Shown: positions 15,043-21,441, counted from the first letter of the stretch. The stretch is DNA of 38,069 bases from JAHJRN01 sp043805355 (GCA_043805355.1 JAZDIB010000017.1:1-38069), one strand, 5' to 3'. Numbers and translations: made by a program. The notes: generated by a model not told the origin, from the sequence alone.

Positions 15043-15240
15043 GTACCCCTTCGACAAGCTCAGGGAATATTTTTTGATATTCGCATCCTGAGCGAGTCCG
15101 TATATACTTTCGCGTCCTGAGCGAGCCTGTCCGCAGGCGAGCCGAAGGAACTTCCAGTCAGCCGCAGCGGCATGTCGGACGGGCTGCGGCTCGTTTGAAG
15201 ATCCCTCGGATTACCTCGGGACGCGAAGTCGTTTGATGTC
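15043..15240. repeat. Dispersed repeat, family B, copy 2 (inverted core)
   Basis: The 304 bases between the surface-protein gene and tRNA-Arg hold no gene. They start with TTCGACAAGCTCAGGGA and then GCATCCTGAGCGAGTCC, followed by an element (15109-15228) that is the reverse complement of 2886-3004 with few differences. Its stem AGCCGCAGC (15160-15168)/GCTGCGGCT (15183-15191) encloses the 14-base loop in the opposite orientation to copy 1. Confidence 0.75.
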
Positions 15241-15280
15241 GGGACGTGAAGATCTTTTCGACGATGGAGACTCGGGGTCA

Positions 15281-15309
15281 TTGACCGGAGGCCGGATAAC
15301 CGATATATT
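15281..15309 (+). promoter_or_regulatory. Promoter of tRNA-Arg
   Basis: TTGACC (15281-15286), 17 bases, TATATT (15304-15309), the closest match to consensus among the tRNA promoters here. Confidence 0.7.
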
Positions 15310-15322
15310 CACGCCGCATCGC

Positions 15323-15397
15323 GCGCCCTTAGCTCAACGGATAGAGCACCGGTCTTCGGAACCGGCAATGGGGGTTCGATTCCCTCAGGGCGCACCA
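15323..15397 (+). tRNA. tRNA-Arg (TCG)
   Basis: Acceptor GCGCCCT/AGGGCGC, D-stem GCTC/GAGC, anticodon stem CCGGT/ACCGG with loop CTTCGGA (anticodon TCG), T-loop TTCGATT, encoded CCA. Confidence 0.97.
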
Positions 15398-15399
15398 TA

Positions 15400-15432
15400 C
15401 GAAAAATACCCCGATGGAAGGGGTATTTTCGA
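15400..15432 (+). terminator. Terminator of tRNA-Arg, possibly shared with the convergent mrr-like gene
   Basis: CGAAAAATACCCC pairs with GGGGTATTTTCG around a loop of about 7 bases. The A/T-rich ends can serve both strands. Confidence 0.75.
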
Positions 15433-15456
15433 TGATTAGTTCCTATTTCAGGCGGA

Positions 15457-16374
15457 TCACTCTTCGGAGAAGTAATCTACATCGATCCTTTTGATTTCGT
15501 AGGTATTGGTGGTCTGTAGACCCAAATTAAACTCGAACATCAGTTGCGTCAATTTTTCTCCGTCGATGAGAACGACTTTATGATTGACGGTCTCAATATA
15601 CTCTTTTGCATCTTTTGTAAAATCGGAAGTTGTCAGGAAGACACCTTTCGTCGCCTTCTTCCCGACGAGGCTTCCGACAAAATTCCGGATTTCCTTTGAA
15701 CCAACGACACCCTCCCACCTCTTTGCCTGAAGGTAGATTACATCAAGGCCGAGCCTGTCTTCTTTGATAATGCCGTCAATGCCACCATCCCCGCTTTGGC
15801 CGATAGCCTCTCCCGCATCGATTCTTGAGCCGCCGTATCCCATTTTTAGAAGGAGTTCGACGACCAATTTCTCGAAGAATTTCGGAGTACAGTTCTTGAT
15901 ATTCGTGAGGATGTCTTGAGCGAGATCGTCTCGAATTTTTTGATATCCGAGTTCGATGAATTCTTGAGGCGTTGGCGCATCGATTTCATCGACTTGGGTT
16001 ATCCATCCATGCTCTGTTACCCTTTCCTTTTTTTTGGTTTTAAATTCAAGAAATTGTGGAAAGCGTGTTAAATATTTAGCGTCGATACGCTTCGGTTTTG
16101 AATCCAGCACTTTGATCCCTTCGTCGGAAATTTGGAAATATGAGCGTTTTGTCGTATTCAATAAACCAGCTTTTTTTAGGTACGTTCGAGCCCAGCCGAC
16201 ACGATTTTCAAAAACATATTGCTGTCCACTAGGGAGCAGCTCAGTTTTTTCGGCGTCAGACAATCCAAATTTTTCGGAAAGGCCGTCGATCGCTTCTCGG
16301 ATTGAGTGTTCCTTTTTATCTGAGGCAAGTTCCAGTATCGGAAGCATCAATGATTGATAATCTGGTATGGCCAT
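15457..16374 (-). CDS. Mrr-type restriction endonuclease
   Basis: The 305-residue protein has the Mrr layout: an N-terminal winged-helix domain (about 1-95) with LPILELASDKKEHSIREAID and WARTYLKKAGLL, a linker, and a C-terminal PD-(D/E)XK catalytic domain (about 160-290) with FFEKLVVELLLKMGY, Asp200 in SGDGGIDGII and the Gln216-Ala-Lys218 of IYLQAKRW. Mrr enzymes cut methylated foreign DNA without a partner methylase. The catalytic residues are intact. The gene is strikingly AT-rich against its neighbours and wedged between rnc and the tRNA-Arg terminator, suggesting acquisition. It starts 26 bases after the rnc stop on the same strand, so it may be read through from the rpmF-nusB-rnc operon. 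Confidence 0.9.
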   Translation of the reverse strand: MAIPDYQSLMLPILELASDKKEHSIREAIDGLSEKFGLSDAEKTELLPSGQQYVFENRVGWARTYLKKAGLLNTTKRSYFQISDEGIKVLDSKPKRIDAKYLTRFPQFLEFKTKKKERVTEHGWITQVDEIDAPTPQEFIELGYQKIRDDLAQDILTNIKNCTPKFFEKLVVELLLKMGYGGSRIDAGEAIGQSGDGGIDGIIKEDRLGLDVIYLQAKRWEGVVGSKEIRNFVGSLVGKKATKGVFLTTSDFTKDAKEYIETVNHKVVLIDGEKLTQLMFEFNLGLQTTNTYEIKRIDVDYFSEE

Positions 16375-16400
16375 ATTTCGAATAGGTTAAAAAATGACAA

Positions 16401-17114
16401 TCATTCCGCCTTCACGTTCCACCCCTTCGCCTCCAAGCCCGCCTCGGCGGCGGCGACCTGTGCTTCCTGTTTGGATGTGCCTCGGCCGACGGCGATCATC
16501 TCCTTCTCGACGAACAGGCCGACCGTGAATTCCTTGTTGTGGTCCGGGCCGGTCTCGGACATGACCTTGTAGGTCGGGGTGACGCCGAGCATCTCCTGCG
16601 CCGTCTCCTGGAACCGGCTCTTCGGATCCACGTACAGGAGGTTCTTCAGGATGAACGGCAGATGCGAGAGGATGTGGCCTTTGATGAACTTCGTCGCGGC
16701 GCCCATGCCTCCGTCGAGATAGATGGCACCGATGATGGCTTCGATGGCGTTCGCGAGGATGTACATCCGCGCCTTCGAATGCGCGTCGCGCGCCTCGCCC
16801 TTGGAGAGGAGGAGGAACTCCTCGAACTCGAGCTGGTTCGCGATGCCGGCGAGCGTCTTCGCGTTCACGAGCGCGCTGCGCCAGGTCGTGAGCTCGCCCT
16901 CGGGGTTCGCGTAGGTCAGGTACAGGTGTTCGGTCACGATGACTTCGAGGACCGCGTCACCGAGGAATTCGAGCCGCTCATTGTGCGCGTACGGGAAATC
17001 CGAATGCTCGTTCAGGTACGAACGGTGCGTGATGGCCTGGATGAGGATGCTTTTGTCCTTGAAGACATGCCCCAAACGTTCCTCGAGGGGCGAGAGGTCT
17101 TGCGTGTGTTCCAT
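16401..17114 (-). CDS. rnc: Ribonuclease III
   Basis: RNase III cuts double-stranded RNA, including rRNA precursors. The 237-residue protein has the catalytic domain with AITHRSYLNEH, the signature NERLEFLGDAVLEV and the second acidic motif NAIEAIIGAIYLD. A complete double-stranded-RNA-binding domain follows (about 165-237, ending GRGTSKQEAQVAAAEAGLEA). Length and motifs are typical, so activity is expected. It is the last gene of rpmF-nusB-rnc, 21 bases after nusB. The ATG has C at -1 and no Shine-Dalgarno sequence. Confidence 0.97.
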   Translation of the reverse strand: MEHTQDLSPLEERLGHVFKDKSILIQAITHRSYLNEHSDFPYAHNERLEFLGDAVLEVIVTEHLYLTYANPEGELTTWRSALVNAKTLAGIANQLEFEEFLLLSKGEARDAHSKARMYILANAIEAIIGAIYLDGGMGAATKFIKGHILSHLPFILKNLLYVDPKSRFQETAQEMLGVTPTYKVMSETGPDHNKEFTVGLFVEKEMIAVGRGTSKQEAQVAAAEAGLEAKGWNVKAE

Positions 17115-17135
17115 GCCGATGTCGATCGAAGTGGA

Positions 17136-17597
17136 TTAGTCCTGTTTTAGTTCTTTCGGTTTGTCCGAGTCTTTGATGATGCCCTGTTCGGTCTGGTTGC
17201 GGTAGACCGCACCGAGCACGCCGTTCACGAACTTGCCGGACGATTCGCCGCCGAACGTCTTCGCGAGCTCGATGGCTTCGTTGATGGCGACCTTGGACGG
17301 GATGTCGTCGTTGTACATCAGCTCGAACGTCCCGATGCGGAGCACGTTGCGGTCCACGGTCGTGATCTTCTCGAGCGGCCAGTCCGGGGCGAACTTCGTG
17401 ATGGTCGCATCGATGTCCGTCTTATGCCCCAAGACGCCCGTCACGATGCTGCGGGCGAAGTCCTTCTCGTCGAGCTCCTGCGCGAATTCCTCGAGGTCCC
17501 GTTCGATGATCTCTTTCGCATCCTTCCCGCCACGATGAAAATCCCACTCGTAGAGCGTCTGGAGCGCGACGGCGCGGGCGAGATGGCGGTTTGACAT
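17136..17597 (-). CDS. nusB: Transcription antitermination factor NusB
   Basis: NusB binds the boxA sequence of rRNA leaders together with S10 and supports antitermination and rRNA maturation. The 153-residue protein shows the all-helical NusB pattern: RHLARAVALQTLYEWDF at the N-terminus, ITTVDRNVLRIGTFELMY in the middle and the family core PSKVAINEAIELAKTFGG followed by SSGKFVNGVLGAVYR. The C-terminal tail is charged and short. It sits between rpmF and rnc, a grouping of ribosome-synthesis functions. T precedes the ATG and there is no Shine-Dalgarno sequence. Confidence 0.97.
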   Translation of the reverse strand: MSNRHLARAVALQTLYEWDFHRGGKDAKEIIERDLEEFAQELDEKDFARSIVTGVLGHKTDIDATITKFAPDWPLEKITTVDRNVLRIGTFELMYNDDIPSKVAINEAIELAKTFGGESSGKFVNGVLGAVYRNQTEQGIIKDSDKPKELKQD

Positions 17598-17621
17598 ACA
17601 AGGTGCGGGTCGAGGCCGAGG

Positions 17622-17870
17622 TTATTTCTTCTTCACGGGTTTCTCGGTGGCCGTTCCGGACGATTTCTTCAGGAGCTTCTCGAGCTTCCGGTCGCGTCCT
17701 TTGATGTGAATCGGATTGCCGCGGTATTCCGTCGCGCCCGGCGCCGGATGATGCGGAAGATGGGCGGTGCCGGTTTTGGCATCCACCGTCACGTTGACCG
17801 CCTTCAGCGCGAAATGGGAGGCGCGGCGGCGCTTATCAGAACTTGTCCGACGATGTCCAGGAAGACCCAT
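17622..17870 (-). CDS. rpmF: Ribosomal protein bL32, zinc-free form with C-terminal extension
   Basis: The 82-residue protein matches bL32 in its first half: a basic start with RRTSSDKRRRASHFALKA, where typical bL32 has KRRTSKSRKRRRRAHHAL. The four zinc-binding cysteines of many bL32 proteins are absent. In their place is a segment containing HLPHHPAP and GNPIHIKGRD, plus a Lys-rich tail. It is part of the large ribosomal subunit and first gene of rpmF-nusB-rnc. The promoter on the minus strand (TTGCAC-17-TAGAAT, 17899-17927) is the best in the window. The spacing to nusB is 24 bases. Confidence 0.8.
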   Translation of the reverse strand: MGLPGHRRTSSDKRRRASHFALKAVNVTVDAKTGTAHLPHHPAPGATEYRGNPIHIKGRDRKLEKLLKKSSGTATEKPVKKK

Positions 17871-17898
17871 AGCGGAAAAATCAAGAACTTATTGCAGA

Positions 17899-17927
17899 AT
17901 TCTAACAGAAAAGGCGCATTTGTGCAA
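17899..17927 (-). promoter_or_regulatory. Promoter of rpmF-nusB-rnc
   Basis: On the minus strand TTGCAC (17922-17927), 17 bases, TAGAAT (17899-17904). The leader would be about 22 bases, A/T-rich and without a Shine-Dalgarno sequence. Confidence 0.7.
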
Positions 17928-17977
17928 TATCGTCAAATCCGAACGAAATGCAAGGGTTTTGTGGTGGTCGGGCGTCC

Positions 17978-18006
17978 TTGTCCGGGCGCGTTTCCTGTGC
18001 TAATCT
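17978..18006 (+). promoter_or_regulatory. Promoter of ndk
   Basis: TTGTCC (17978-17983), 17 bases, TAATCT (18001-18006), 12 bases before the ATG; divergent from the rpmF promoter. Confidence 0.6.
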
Positions 18007-18018
18007 ACGGCAAATTCT

Positions 18019-18618
18019 ATGGAACAATCTCCCTCCCTCGAGCAGTCGCTCGTGCTCATCAAGCCGGACGGGGTCCAACGCGGGTTCATCGGCGAGGTCG
18101 TCGGTCGGTTCGAACGCGTCGGGCTCAAGCTCGTCGCCCTCAAGATGGTTCACGCCTCGATGGAGGACGTCGACAAGCACTACGCGCTCACGGAAGAGTG
18201 GATGAAGGGCGTGTTCGAGAAGGCGAAGTCCAAGTACGACGCCAAAGGCGAAACGTTCCCGTACACGGATCACATCGCGTACGGCACCGAGATCAAGAAC
18301 GGCCTCGTGACGTTCCTCAAGTCCGCGCCCATCGTCGCGATGGTGGTGGAAGGGGAAGGGTCGGTCGCGCTCATCCGGAAGCTGGTCGGCTCCACGGAGC
18401 CGGCATCGTCCGCGCCGGGCACCATCCGCGGCGACCTCTCGCACGACAGCTATGCGCTCTCGAACAGCCAGAGCCGTCCGCTCCGCAATATCGTGCACGC
18501 CTCCGGGACGGCCGACGAGGCGAAGGACGAGATCGCGGTCTGGTTCTCGGACGTCGAGCTCCACAGATACGAACACGTCAACGACCGCGTGCAGTACGAT
18601 CCGCAGTGGTTCGTCTGA
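18019..18618 (+). CDS. ndk: Nucleoside diphosphate kinase with an internal insertion
   Basis: NDK moves the gamma phosphate between nucleoside triphosphates and diphosphates through a phosphohistidine. The 199-residue protein has LVLIKPDGVQRGFIGEVVGRFE at the N-terminus (start of the fold) and the catalytic His160 in RNIVHASGT, with AVALIRKLVG-like and PGTIRGDL motifs between. Standard NDKs have about 140-150 residues with His near 117. The extra length is an insertion at about residues 56-98, after HYAL and before APIVAMV, with a charged helix and the stretch FPYTDHIAYGTEIKNGL. The C-terminus also runs longer. It is monocistronic, ending in the terminator at 18645-18670. Confidence 0.93.
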   Translation: MEQSPSLEQSLVLIKPDGVQRGFIGEVVGRFERVGLKLVALKMVHASMEDVDKHYALTEEWMKGVFEKAKSKYDAKGETFPYTDHIAYGTEIKNGLVTFLKSAPIVAMVVEGEGSVALIRKLVGSTEPASSAPGTIRGDLSHDSYALSNSQSRPLRNIVHASGTADEAKDEIAVWFSDVELHRYEHVNDRVQYDPQWFV

Positions 18619-18644
18619 ACGTGCGACCGGAACGATGGATGACG

Positions 18645-18670
18645 GCAGGCCGCAAGGCCTGCTTTCGTTT
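18645..18670 (+). terminator. Terminator of ndk
   Basis: GCAGGCC/GGCCTGC with loop GCAA is followed by TTTCGTTT. Confidence 0.75.
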
Positions 18671-18687
18671 CGTCGGAGCCAGTCCCG

Positions 18688-18716
18688 TTGACGCGTCGCC
18701 CGATGCGTCGTATCCT
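18688..18716 (+). promoter_or_regulatory. Promoter of the 161-residue unknown gene
   Basis: TTGACG (18688-18693), 17 bases, TATCCT (18711-18716). The leader is about 25 bases and carries a Shine-Dalgarno sequence. Confidence 0.6.
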
Positions 18717-18748
18717 TGCGGACGCGCATGTTCGACCTGGAGGGCACG

Positions 18749-19234
18749 ATGCACAGCGACTGGAACGGAAAGCTCAATCTCCTGATGTACCACCTCCTGC
18801 GGCAGTACATCCCATCGACGACCTTCGTCGTCTCGCTCCCGCTCGGGATGCGGCCTCGCCTGCTCGAGATCGTCCGGCGCGACATGGAGGACGCGTCGGT
18901 CGAGACCGGCCCTGTCCACGACTTCTGGCTGGTCCACTCGGGCAGACCGCTCCGCGAGCTGACCGAGAGCGTCGCCATCCAGGACGGCGTGTCCCGGTTC
19001 GTCGAGATGGCGGATGCCGACGACGGTGCGGTCGAAGCGAGCGGATGTTTCCTGCCGGGGACCGCGCGGGTCCTCGAGGACTTCCTCATGACGGCGCTCC
19101 TCACGGTACGGAACGCGAGCGTCCGGGTCTCGGATCCGTCGGATCCCACCGTGAAAGGCCTCCTTTCGCCGGAGGTCCCGTTCCTTCTCCTCCTCGTCTC
19201 CTGCCGGGCTTCCTGCGAGGAAGCCGCGGCGTGA
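18749..19234 (+). CDS. Unrecognised protein, 161 residues
   Basis: I do not recognise this protein. The ATG at 18749 is chosen over earlier in-frame starts because GGAGG (18739-18743) sits 5 bases upstream, one of only three strong Shine-Dalgarno sequences seen here. The protein is cytoplasmic by appearance: a mixed N-terminus (LNLLMYHLLRQYIPS), an acidic middle (FVEMADADDGAVEAS), and a hydrophobic C-terminal stretch PFLLLLVSC followed by a short acidic tail. No catalytic motif is evident. It has its own promoter, and a second promoter and candidate noncoding RNA follow it. The protein encoded opposite at 19597-20100 is similar in size but has no sequence similarity that I can see. Confidence 0.7.
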   Translation: MHSDWNGKLNLLMYHLLRQYIPSTTFVVSLPLGMRPRLLEIVRRDMEDASVETGPVHDFWLVHSGRPLRELTESVAIQDGVSRFVEMADADDGAVEASGCFLPGTARVLEDFLMTALLTVRNASVRVSDPSDPTVKGLLSPEVPFLLLLVSCRASCEEAAA

Positions 19235-19254
19235 GGAGACGCTCTTTTATCCCC

Positions 19255-19283
19255 TTGACCCGCCACGCGCGGCTTGGCATCCT
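19255..19283 (+). promoter_or_regulatory. Promoter-like pair with no downstream coding gene
   Basis: TTGACC (19255-19260), 17 bases, CATCCT (19278-19283). No protein gene follows on this strand before a terminator at 19504-19532, so it may drive a noncoding RNA. Confidence 0.45.
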
Positions 19284-19289
19284 GAAGAA

Positions 19290-19532
19290 GTCCGAGGGAC
19301 AGGTCGGATAGAGATGTCGGGCTAATTCAGTTCTTAGGTCCACGATTTCGGCATCCGCCGTGGCGGAGCGATGACGGACCTGCAGCGTTCAGTTTTGGGG
19401 GTGTCGGCAGGATGGCGCGAGCTGTCCTCAGCTAGCTCTCCAGGACGATGTGCTCACCTATCGAGCAGAGCCGAATGTCTCACCGACCGCTTCGGGCCAA
19501 ACACAACTCGCCACTCGGCGGGTTTTGTCTTT
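19290..19532 (+). ncRNA. Candidate structured noncoding RNA
   Basis: The 362-base gap 19235-19596 has no convincing gene, but it has a promoter-like pair, strong internal pairing and an intrinsic terminator in the right order. Pairings seen: AGGTCC (about 19335) with GGACCT (about 19377) around a nested CATC-CGCC/GGCG-GATG hairpin; GTCCT with AGGAC and TGCTC with GAGCA further on; and a possible closing pair GGTCGG near 19302 with CCGACC near 19482. It lacks the conserved motifs of RNase P RNA, SRP RNA and tmRNA. The call is an inference from layout and folding by eye. Confidence 0.4.
19504..19532 (+). terminator. Intrinsic terminator of the candidate noncoding RNA
   Basis: The stem ACTCGCC/GGCGGGT (one wobble) with loop ACTC is followed by TTTTGTCTTT. 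Confidence 0.6.
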
Positions 19533-19537
19533 ATATG

Positions 19538-19564
19538 AAAACGCACCCGACGAGGTCGAGTGCG
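19538..19564 (-). terminator. Terminator of the 167-residue unknown gene
   Basis: On the minus strand CGCAC-(mismatch)-CGAC pairs with GTCG-GTGCG around a 3-base loop and is followed by TTTT. Confidence 0.55.
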
Positions 19565-19596
19565 GTTAGAGGGGGTACTGCGGCCGTCCGCGGAAT

Positions 19597-20100
19597 TCAG
19601 TTCGGAGGGCCTGCGTCGGACACCCTGTAGAGCTTCCTTCGGACGAAGTCCGCCAGGCGATCGATGAAGCCGAGCGCTTCGGCCTCGGAAACAGCCGTCA
19701 CTTCTACCGGGAAGCCCAGCTGCCGCGCGACCGCGGTCAGGGGATCCGCATGCTGCGGTTCCTCCTCGTTCGCGTCCAGATAGGCTGACCAGATGTCCTT
19801 CGACGGGTCGTACTCCACGGCGATGACACCACCACCGTCGTCGCAGGAGTCCTCTCCCAGCAACGTCGACAGGAAGAGGATGACGGCGTCATCGATGTCG
19901 GCGGGGACGCTCAGCGTCAGCTCGAGGCCGGCAGACGCGATCTTCATGGTGATGGAAGGGGCGACGACGACTCCCAGGTGCACGCCGACGAGGTCCGCGG
20001 CTTTCCTGTTGCTCACGAAATCGTTCGGCAAGAATCCGTATTCCTCGAGCTTGGCGTAGATGAGTCCGAGCTTTTCGACGAGGGCGTCCTGCGTATCCAT
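19597..20100 (-). CDS. Unrecognised protein, 167 residues
   Basis: I do not recognise this protein. The ATG at 20100 is well supported by the Shine-Dalgarno sequence GGGAGG, 4 bases upstream on the minus strand, and by a promoter (TTGACG-17-TACACC, 20160-20188). The protein is acidic: a helical N-terminus (DALVEKLGLIYAKLEEYGFLP), a middle of alternating hydrophobic strands (LVGVHLGVVVAPS, GLELTLSVPADI), a Cys/Asp cluster (GEDSCDDGGG), and a helical basic C-terminus (FIDRLADFVRRKLY). No transmembrane helix or catalytic motif is apparent. The gene faces the candidate RNA, and its terminator lies at 19538-19564. Confidence 0.7.
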   Translation of the reverse strand: MDTQDALVEKLGLIYAKLEEYGFLPNDFVSNRKAADLVGVHLGVVVAPSITMKIASAGLELTLSVPADIDDAVILFLSTLLGEDSCDDGGGVIAVEYDPSKDIWSAYLDANEEEPQHADPLTAVARQLGFPVEVTAVSEAEALGFIDRLADFVRRKLYRVSDAGPPN

Positions 20101-20159
20101 GTTTCCTCCCGGAGGTTCAGGCGGGTTCGGTGTAGGTGCCGCTTCGCGTGGATGGGGAG

Positions 20160-20188
20160 GGTGTAGCGCGACATGACGACCCCGTCAA
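20160..20188 (-). promoter_or_regulatory. Promoter of the 167-residue unknown gene
   Basis: On the minus strand TTGACG (20183-20188), 17 bases, TACACC (20160-20165); the leader is about 50 bases. Confidence 0.55.
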
Positions 20189-20208
20189 TACGTCCGCCCC
20201 GACTCCTC

Positions 20209-20237
20209 TTGAACATTCCGGCGTATCACGATACCAT
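20209..20237 (+). promoter_or_regulatory. Promoter of tRNA-Pro (GGG)
   Basis: TTGAAC (20209-20214), 17 bases, TACCAT (20232-20237), 15 bases before the tRNA. Confidence 0.6.
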
Positions 20238-20252
20238 CCGCCCACGCAGAGA

Positions 20253-20328
20253 CGGGCTATAGCGCAGTTGGTAGCGCGCTTGCATGGGGTGCAAGAGGTC
20301 GTGGGTTCAAATCCCACTAGCCCGACCA
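20253..20328 (+). tRNA. tRNA-Pro (GGG)
   Basis: Acceptor CGGGCTA/TAGCCCG, D-stem GCGC/GCGC, anticodon stem CTTGC/GCAAG with loop ATGGGGT (anticodon GGG), T-stem GTGGG/CCCAC with loop TTCAAAT, encoded CCA. It is the second proline tRNA in the window. Confidence 0.96.
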
Positions 20329-20332
20329 TCGG

Positions 20333-20358
20333 AAGCGTCCTCGAGCGAGGGCGTTTTT
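20333..20358 (+). terminator. Terminator of tRNA-Pro (GGG)
   Basis: AAGCGTCCTC pairs with GAGGGCGTTT (two wobbles), loop GAGC, followed by TT. Confidence 0.7.
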
Positions 20359-20368
20359 CGTTTCCATC

Positions 20369-20397
20369 TTGTCCGGAGCGCTTCGAGGTGCTTCCAT
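20369..20397 (+). promoter_or_regulatory. Probable promoter of the CDP-alcohol phosphatidyltransferase gene
   Basis: TTGTCC (20369-20374), 17 bases, TTCCAT (20392-20397). Confidence 0.4.
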
Positions 20398-20431
20398 GGC
20401 GGCTCGCACCTTCGCTAACCAAGGAGACGTC

Positions 20432-20992
20432 ATGGCGAAATTCTTCGACCAGGCCGTACGGAGGTCCCTGTTCGCTAGTATCCCAGGGTGGATTCATCCG
20501 AATCACCTTTCGATCTGTCGAGCGCTCCTGCTCGCGCCGCTCCTCGCGTTCCGTACGGACGTGGTGCTCGCGATCGGCATCGTGCTTCTCTCGTCGATCT
20601 GCGACCTGCTGGACGGTCCGCTCGCGCGGCTGCGCGGCATCGCAAGCAAGACAGGCGCCGTGCTCGACGCCTTCTCCGACAAGATCTTCCTGAACGGTGC
20701 GCTGTTCTTCGCATGCAGTCATGCGATTCCGGCGGAGATCCGATGGACGGCCCTCGGTTTCGATATCGCCCTCACGCTCGTCCGTCCCATCAAGAGCCGA
20801 TACGGCCTTTCGGTACACGCCAATAGGTGGGGTGGCGCCAAGGCTTGGGCGATGACGTTCGGCATCTGCTTCGCGCTCACGCAGCACGTGGACATTCAGC
20901 CGTTGGCGGCGCCGGCATATCTTTTGGCCATCTGTTTCGCCATCCTCGACCTCGGCAATCATGTCGTCGATGTCGTTCGGAAACCCGCTTGA
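20432..20992 (+). CDS. CDP-alcohol phosphatidyltransferase family protein
   Basis: These membrane enzymes transfer a phosphatidyl or similar group from a CDP-alcohol to a second alcohol in phospholipid synthesis. The 186-residue protein has the complete family signature Asp58-x2-Asp61-Gly62-x2-Ala65-Arg66-x8-Gly75-x3-Asp79-x3-Asp83 (CDLLDGPLARLRGIASKTGA, then VLDAFSDK), with all metal-binding Asp residues present, and four to five hydrophobic helices. The start at 20432 is fixed by AAGGAG 6 bases upstream; longer frames upstream are not supported. The acceptor alcohol (glycerol phosphate, inositol or another) cannot be read from sequence. It ends before a strong terminator at 21009-21044. It is one of three genes here with a clear Shine-Dalgarno sequence. 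Confidence 0.9.
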   Translation: MAKFFDQAVRRSLFASIPGWIHPNHLSICRALLLAPLLAFRTDVVLAIGIVLLSSICDLLDGPLARLRGIASKTGAVLDAFSDKIFLNGALFFACSHAIPAEIRWTALGFDIALTLVRPIKSRYGLSVHANRWGGAKAWAMTFGICFALTQHVDIQPLAAPAYLLAICFAILDLGNHVVDVVRKPA

Positions 20993-21008
20993 TTCGCCTC
21001 AAGTCTCG

Positions 21009-21044
21009 ACGATGCCCTCCGTTTCCGGAGTGGCATCGTTTTTC
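21009..21044 (+). terminator. Terminator after the CDP-alcohol phosphatidyltransferase gene
   Basis: ACGATGCCCTCC pairs with GGAGTGGCATCGT (one bulged base), loop GTTTCC, then TTTT. Confidence 0.8.
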
Positions 21045-21086
21045 GTCTCCGTCGGTGTGGATGTTGACATTTCCTAGTGTTTCGCC

Positions 21087-21115
21087 TTGCATCCTGCGGA
21101 CAGAGGCCGTATCCT
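21087..21115 (+). promoter_or_regulatory. Probable HU promoter
   Basis: TTGCAT (21087-21092), 17 bases, TATCCT (21110-21115); the leader is about 38 bases with no Shine-Dalgarno sequence. A second TTGACA occurs at 21064-21069. Confidence 0.45.
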
Positions 21116-21159
21116 GTGCACATCTTACTCATCCTCACTCATTCTCACCCCAACGCCCT

Positions 21160-21441
21160 ATGGCAAAAATGACGAAGTCCCAGCTCATGGACGCAATCGC
21201 GTCGAAGACTGGGCACACCAAGAAAGACATCGCCGCGGTCATCGAATCGATGGTCGAGCTCGCGTACAACCAGACGAAGAAGGCTGGTGAATTCTCGATC
21301 CCGGGCTTGGGAAAGCTCGTGAAGAAGCACCGCGCCGCGCGCGTGGGCCGCAATCCCGCGACGGGCGCCGAGATCCAGATCCCCGCGAAGACGGTCGTGA
21401 AGTTCCGCGTCGCCAAGGCCGCGAAGGACTCCATCCTGTAA
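21160..21441 (+). CDS. hup: HU-family DNA-binding protein
   Basis: HU is a dimeric histone-like protein that bends DNA and compacts the nucleoid. The 93-residue protein has the standard layout: the helical N-terminal dimer core (TKSQLMDAIASKTGHTKKD, then VIESMVEL), the GEFSIPGLGKL strand pair, and the DNA-binding arm region ARVGRNPATGAEIQIPAKT with the conserved Arg-Asn-Pro and the tip Pro. The C-terminus VKFRVAKAAKDSIL is typical. The start at 21160 gives the usual HU length. T precedes the ATG and there is no Shine-Dalgarno sequence. It is monocistronic, with a strong terminator after it. The gene symbol is generic. Confidence 0.96.
   Translation: MAKMTKSQLMDAIASKTGHTKKDIAAVIESMVELAYNQTKKAGEFSIPGLGKLVKKHRAARVGRNPATGAEIQIPAKTVVKFRVAKAAKDSIL

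Noticed and set aside
15323..16400. Integration of the Mrr gene by an att-type event at tRNA-Arg.
   Set aside because: No duplicate of the tRNA 3' end is seen near 16375-16400, and no integrase is present.
19290..19532. Identity as RNase P RNA, SRP RNA, tmRNA or 6S RNA.
   Set aside because: The GAGGAAAGTCC/ACAGAA, GGTCAGG/GGAAGCAGC and tRNA-like CCA motifs are absent, and local hairpins break the single long rod expected of 6S RNA.
19448..19630. A 60-codon frame within the candidate noncoding RNA and terminators.
   Set aside because: It has no ribosome-binding signal, reads through two hairpin terminators and overlaps the end of the opposite gene.
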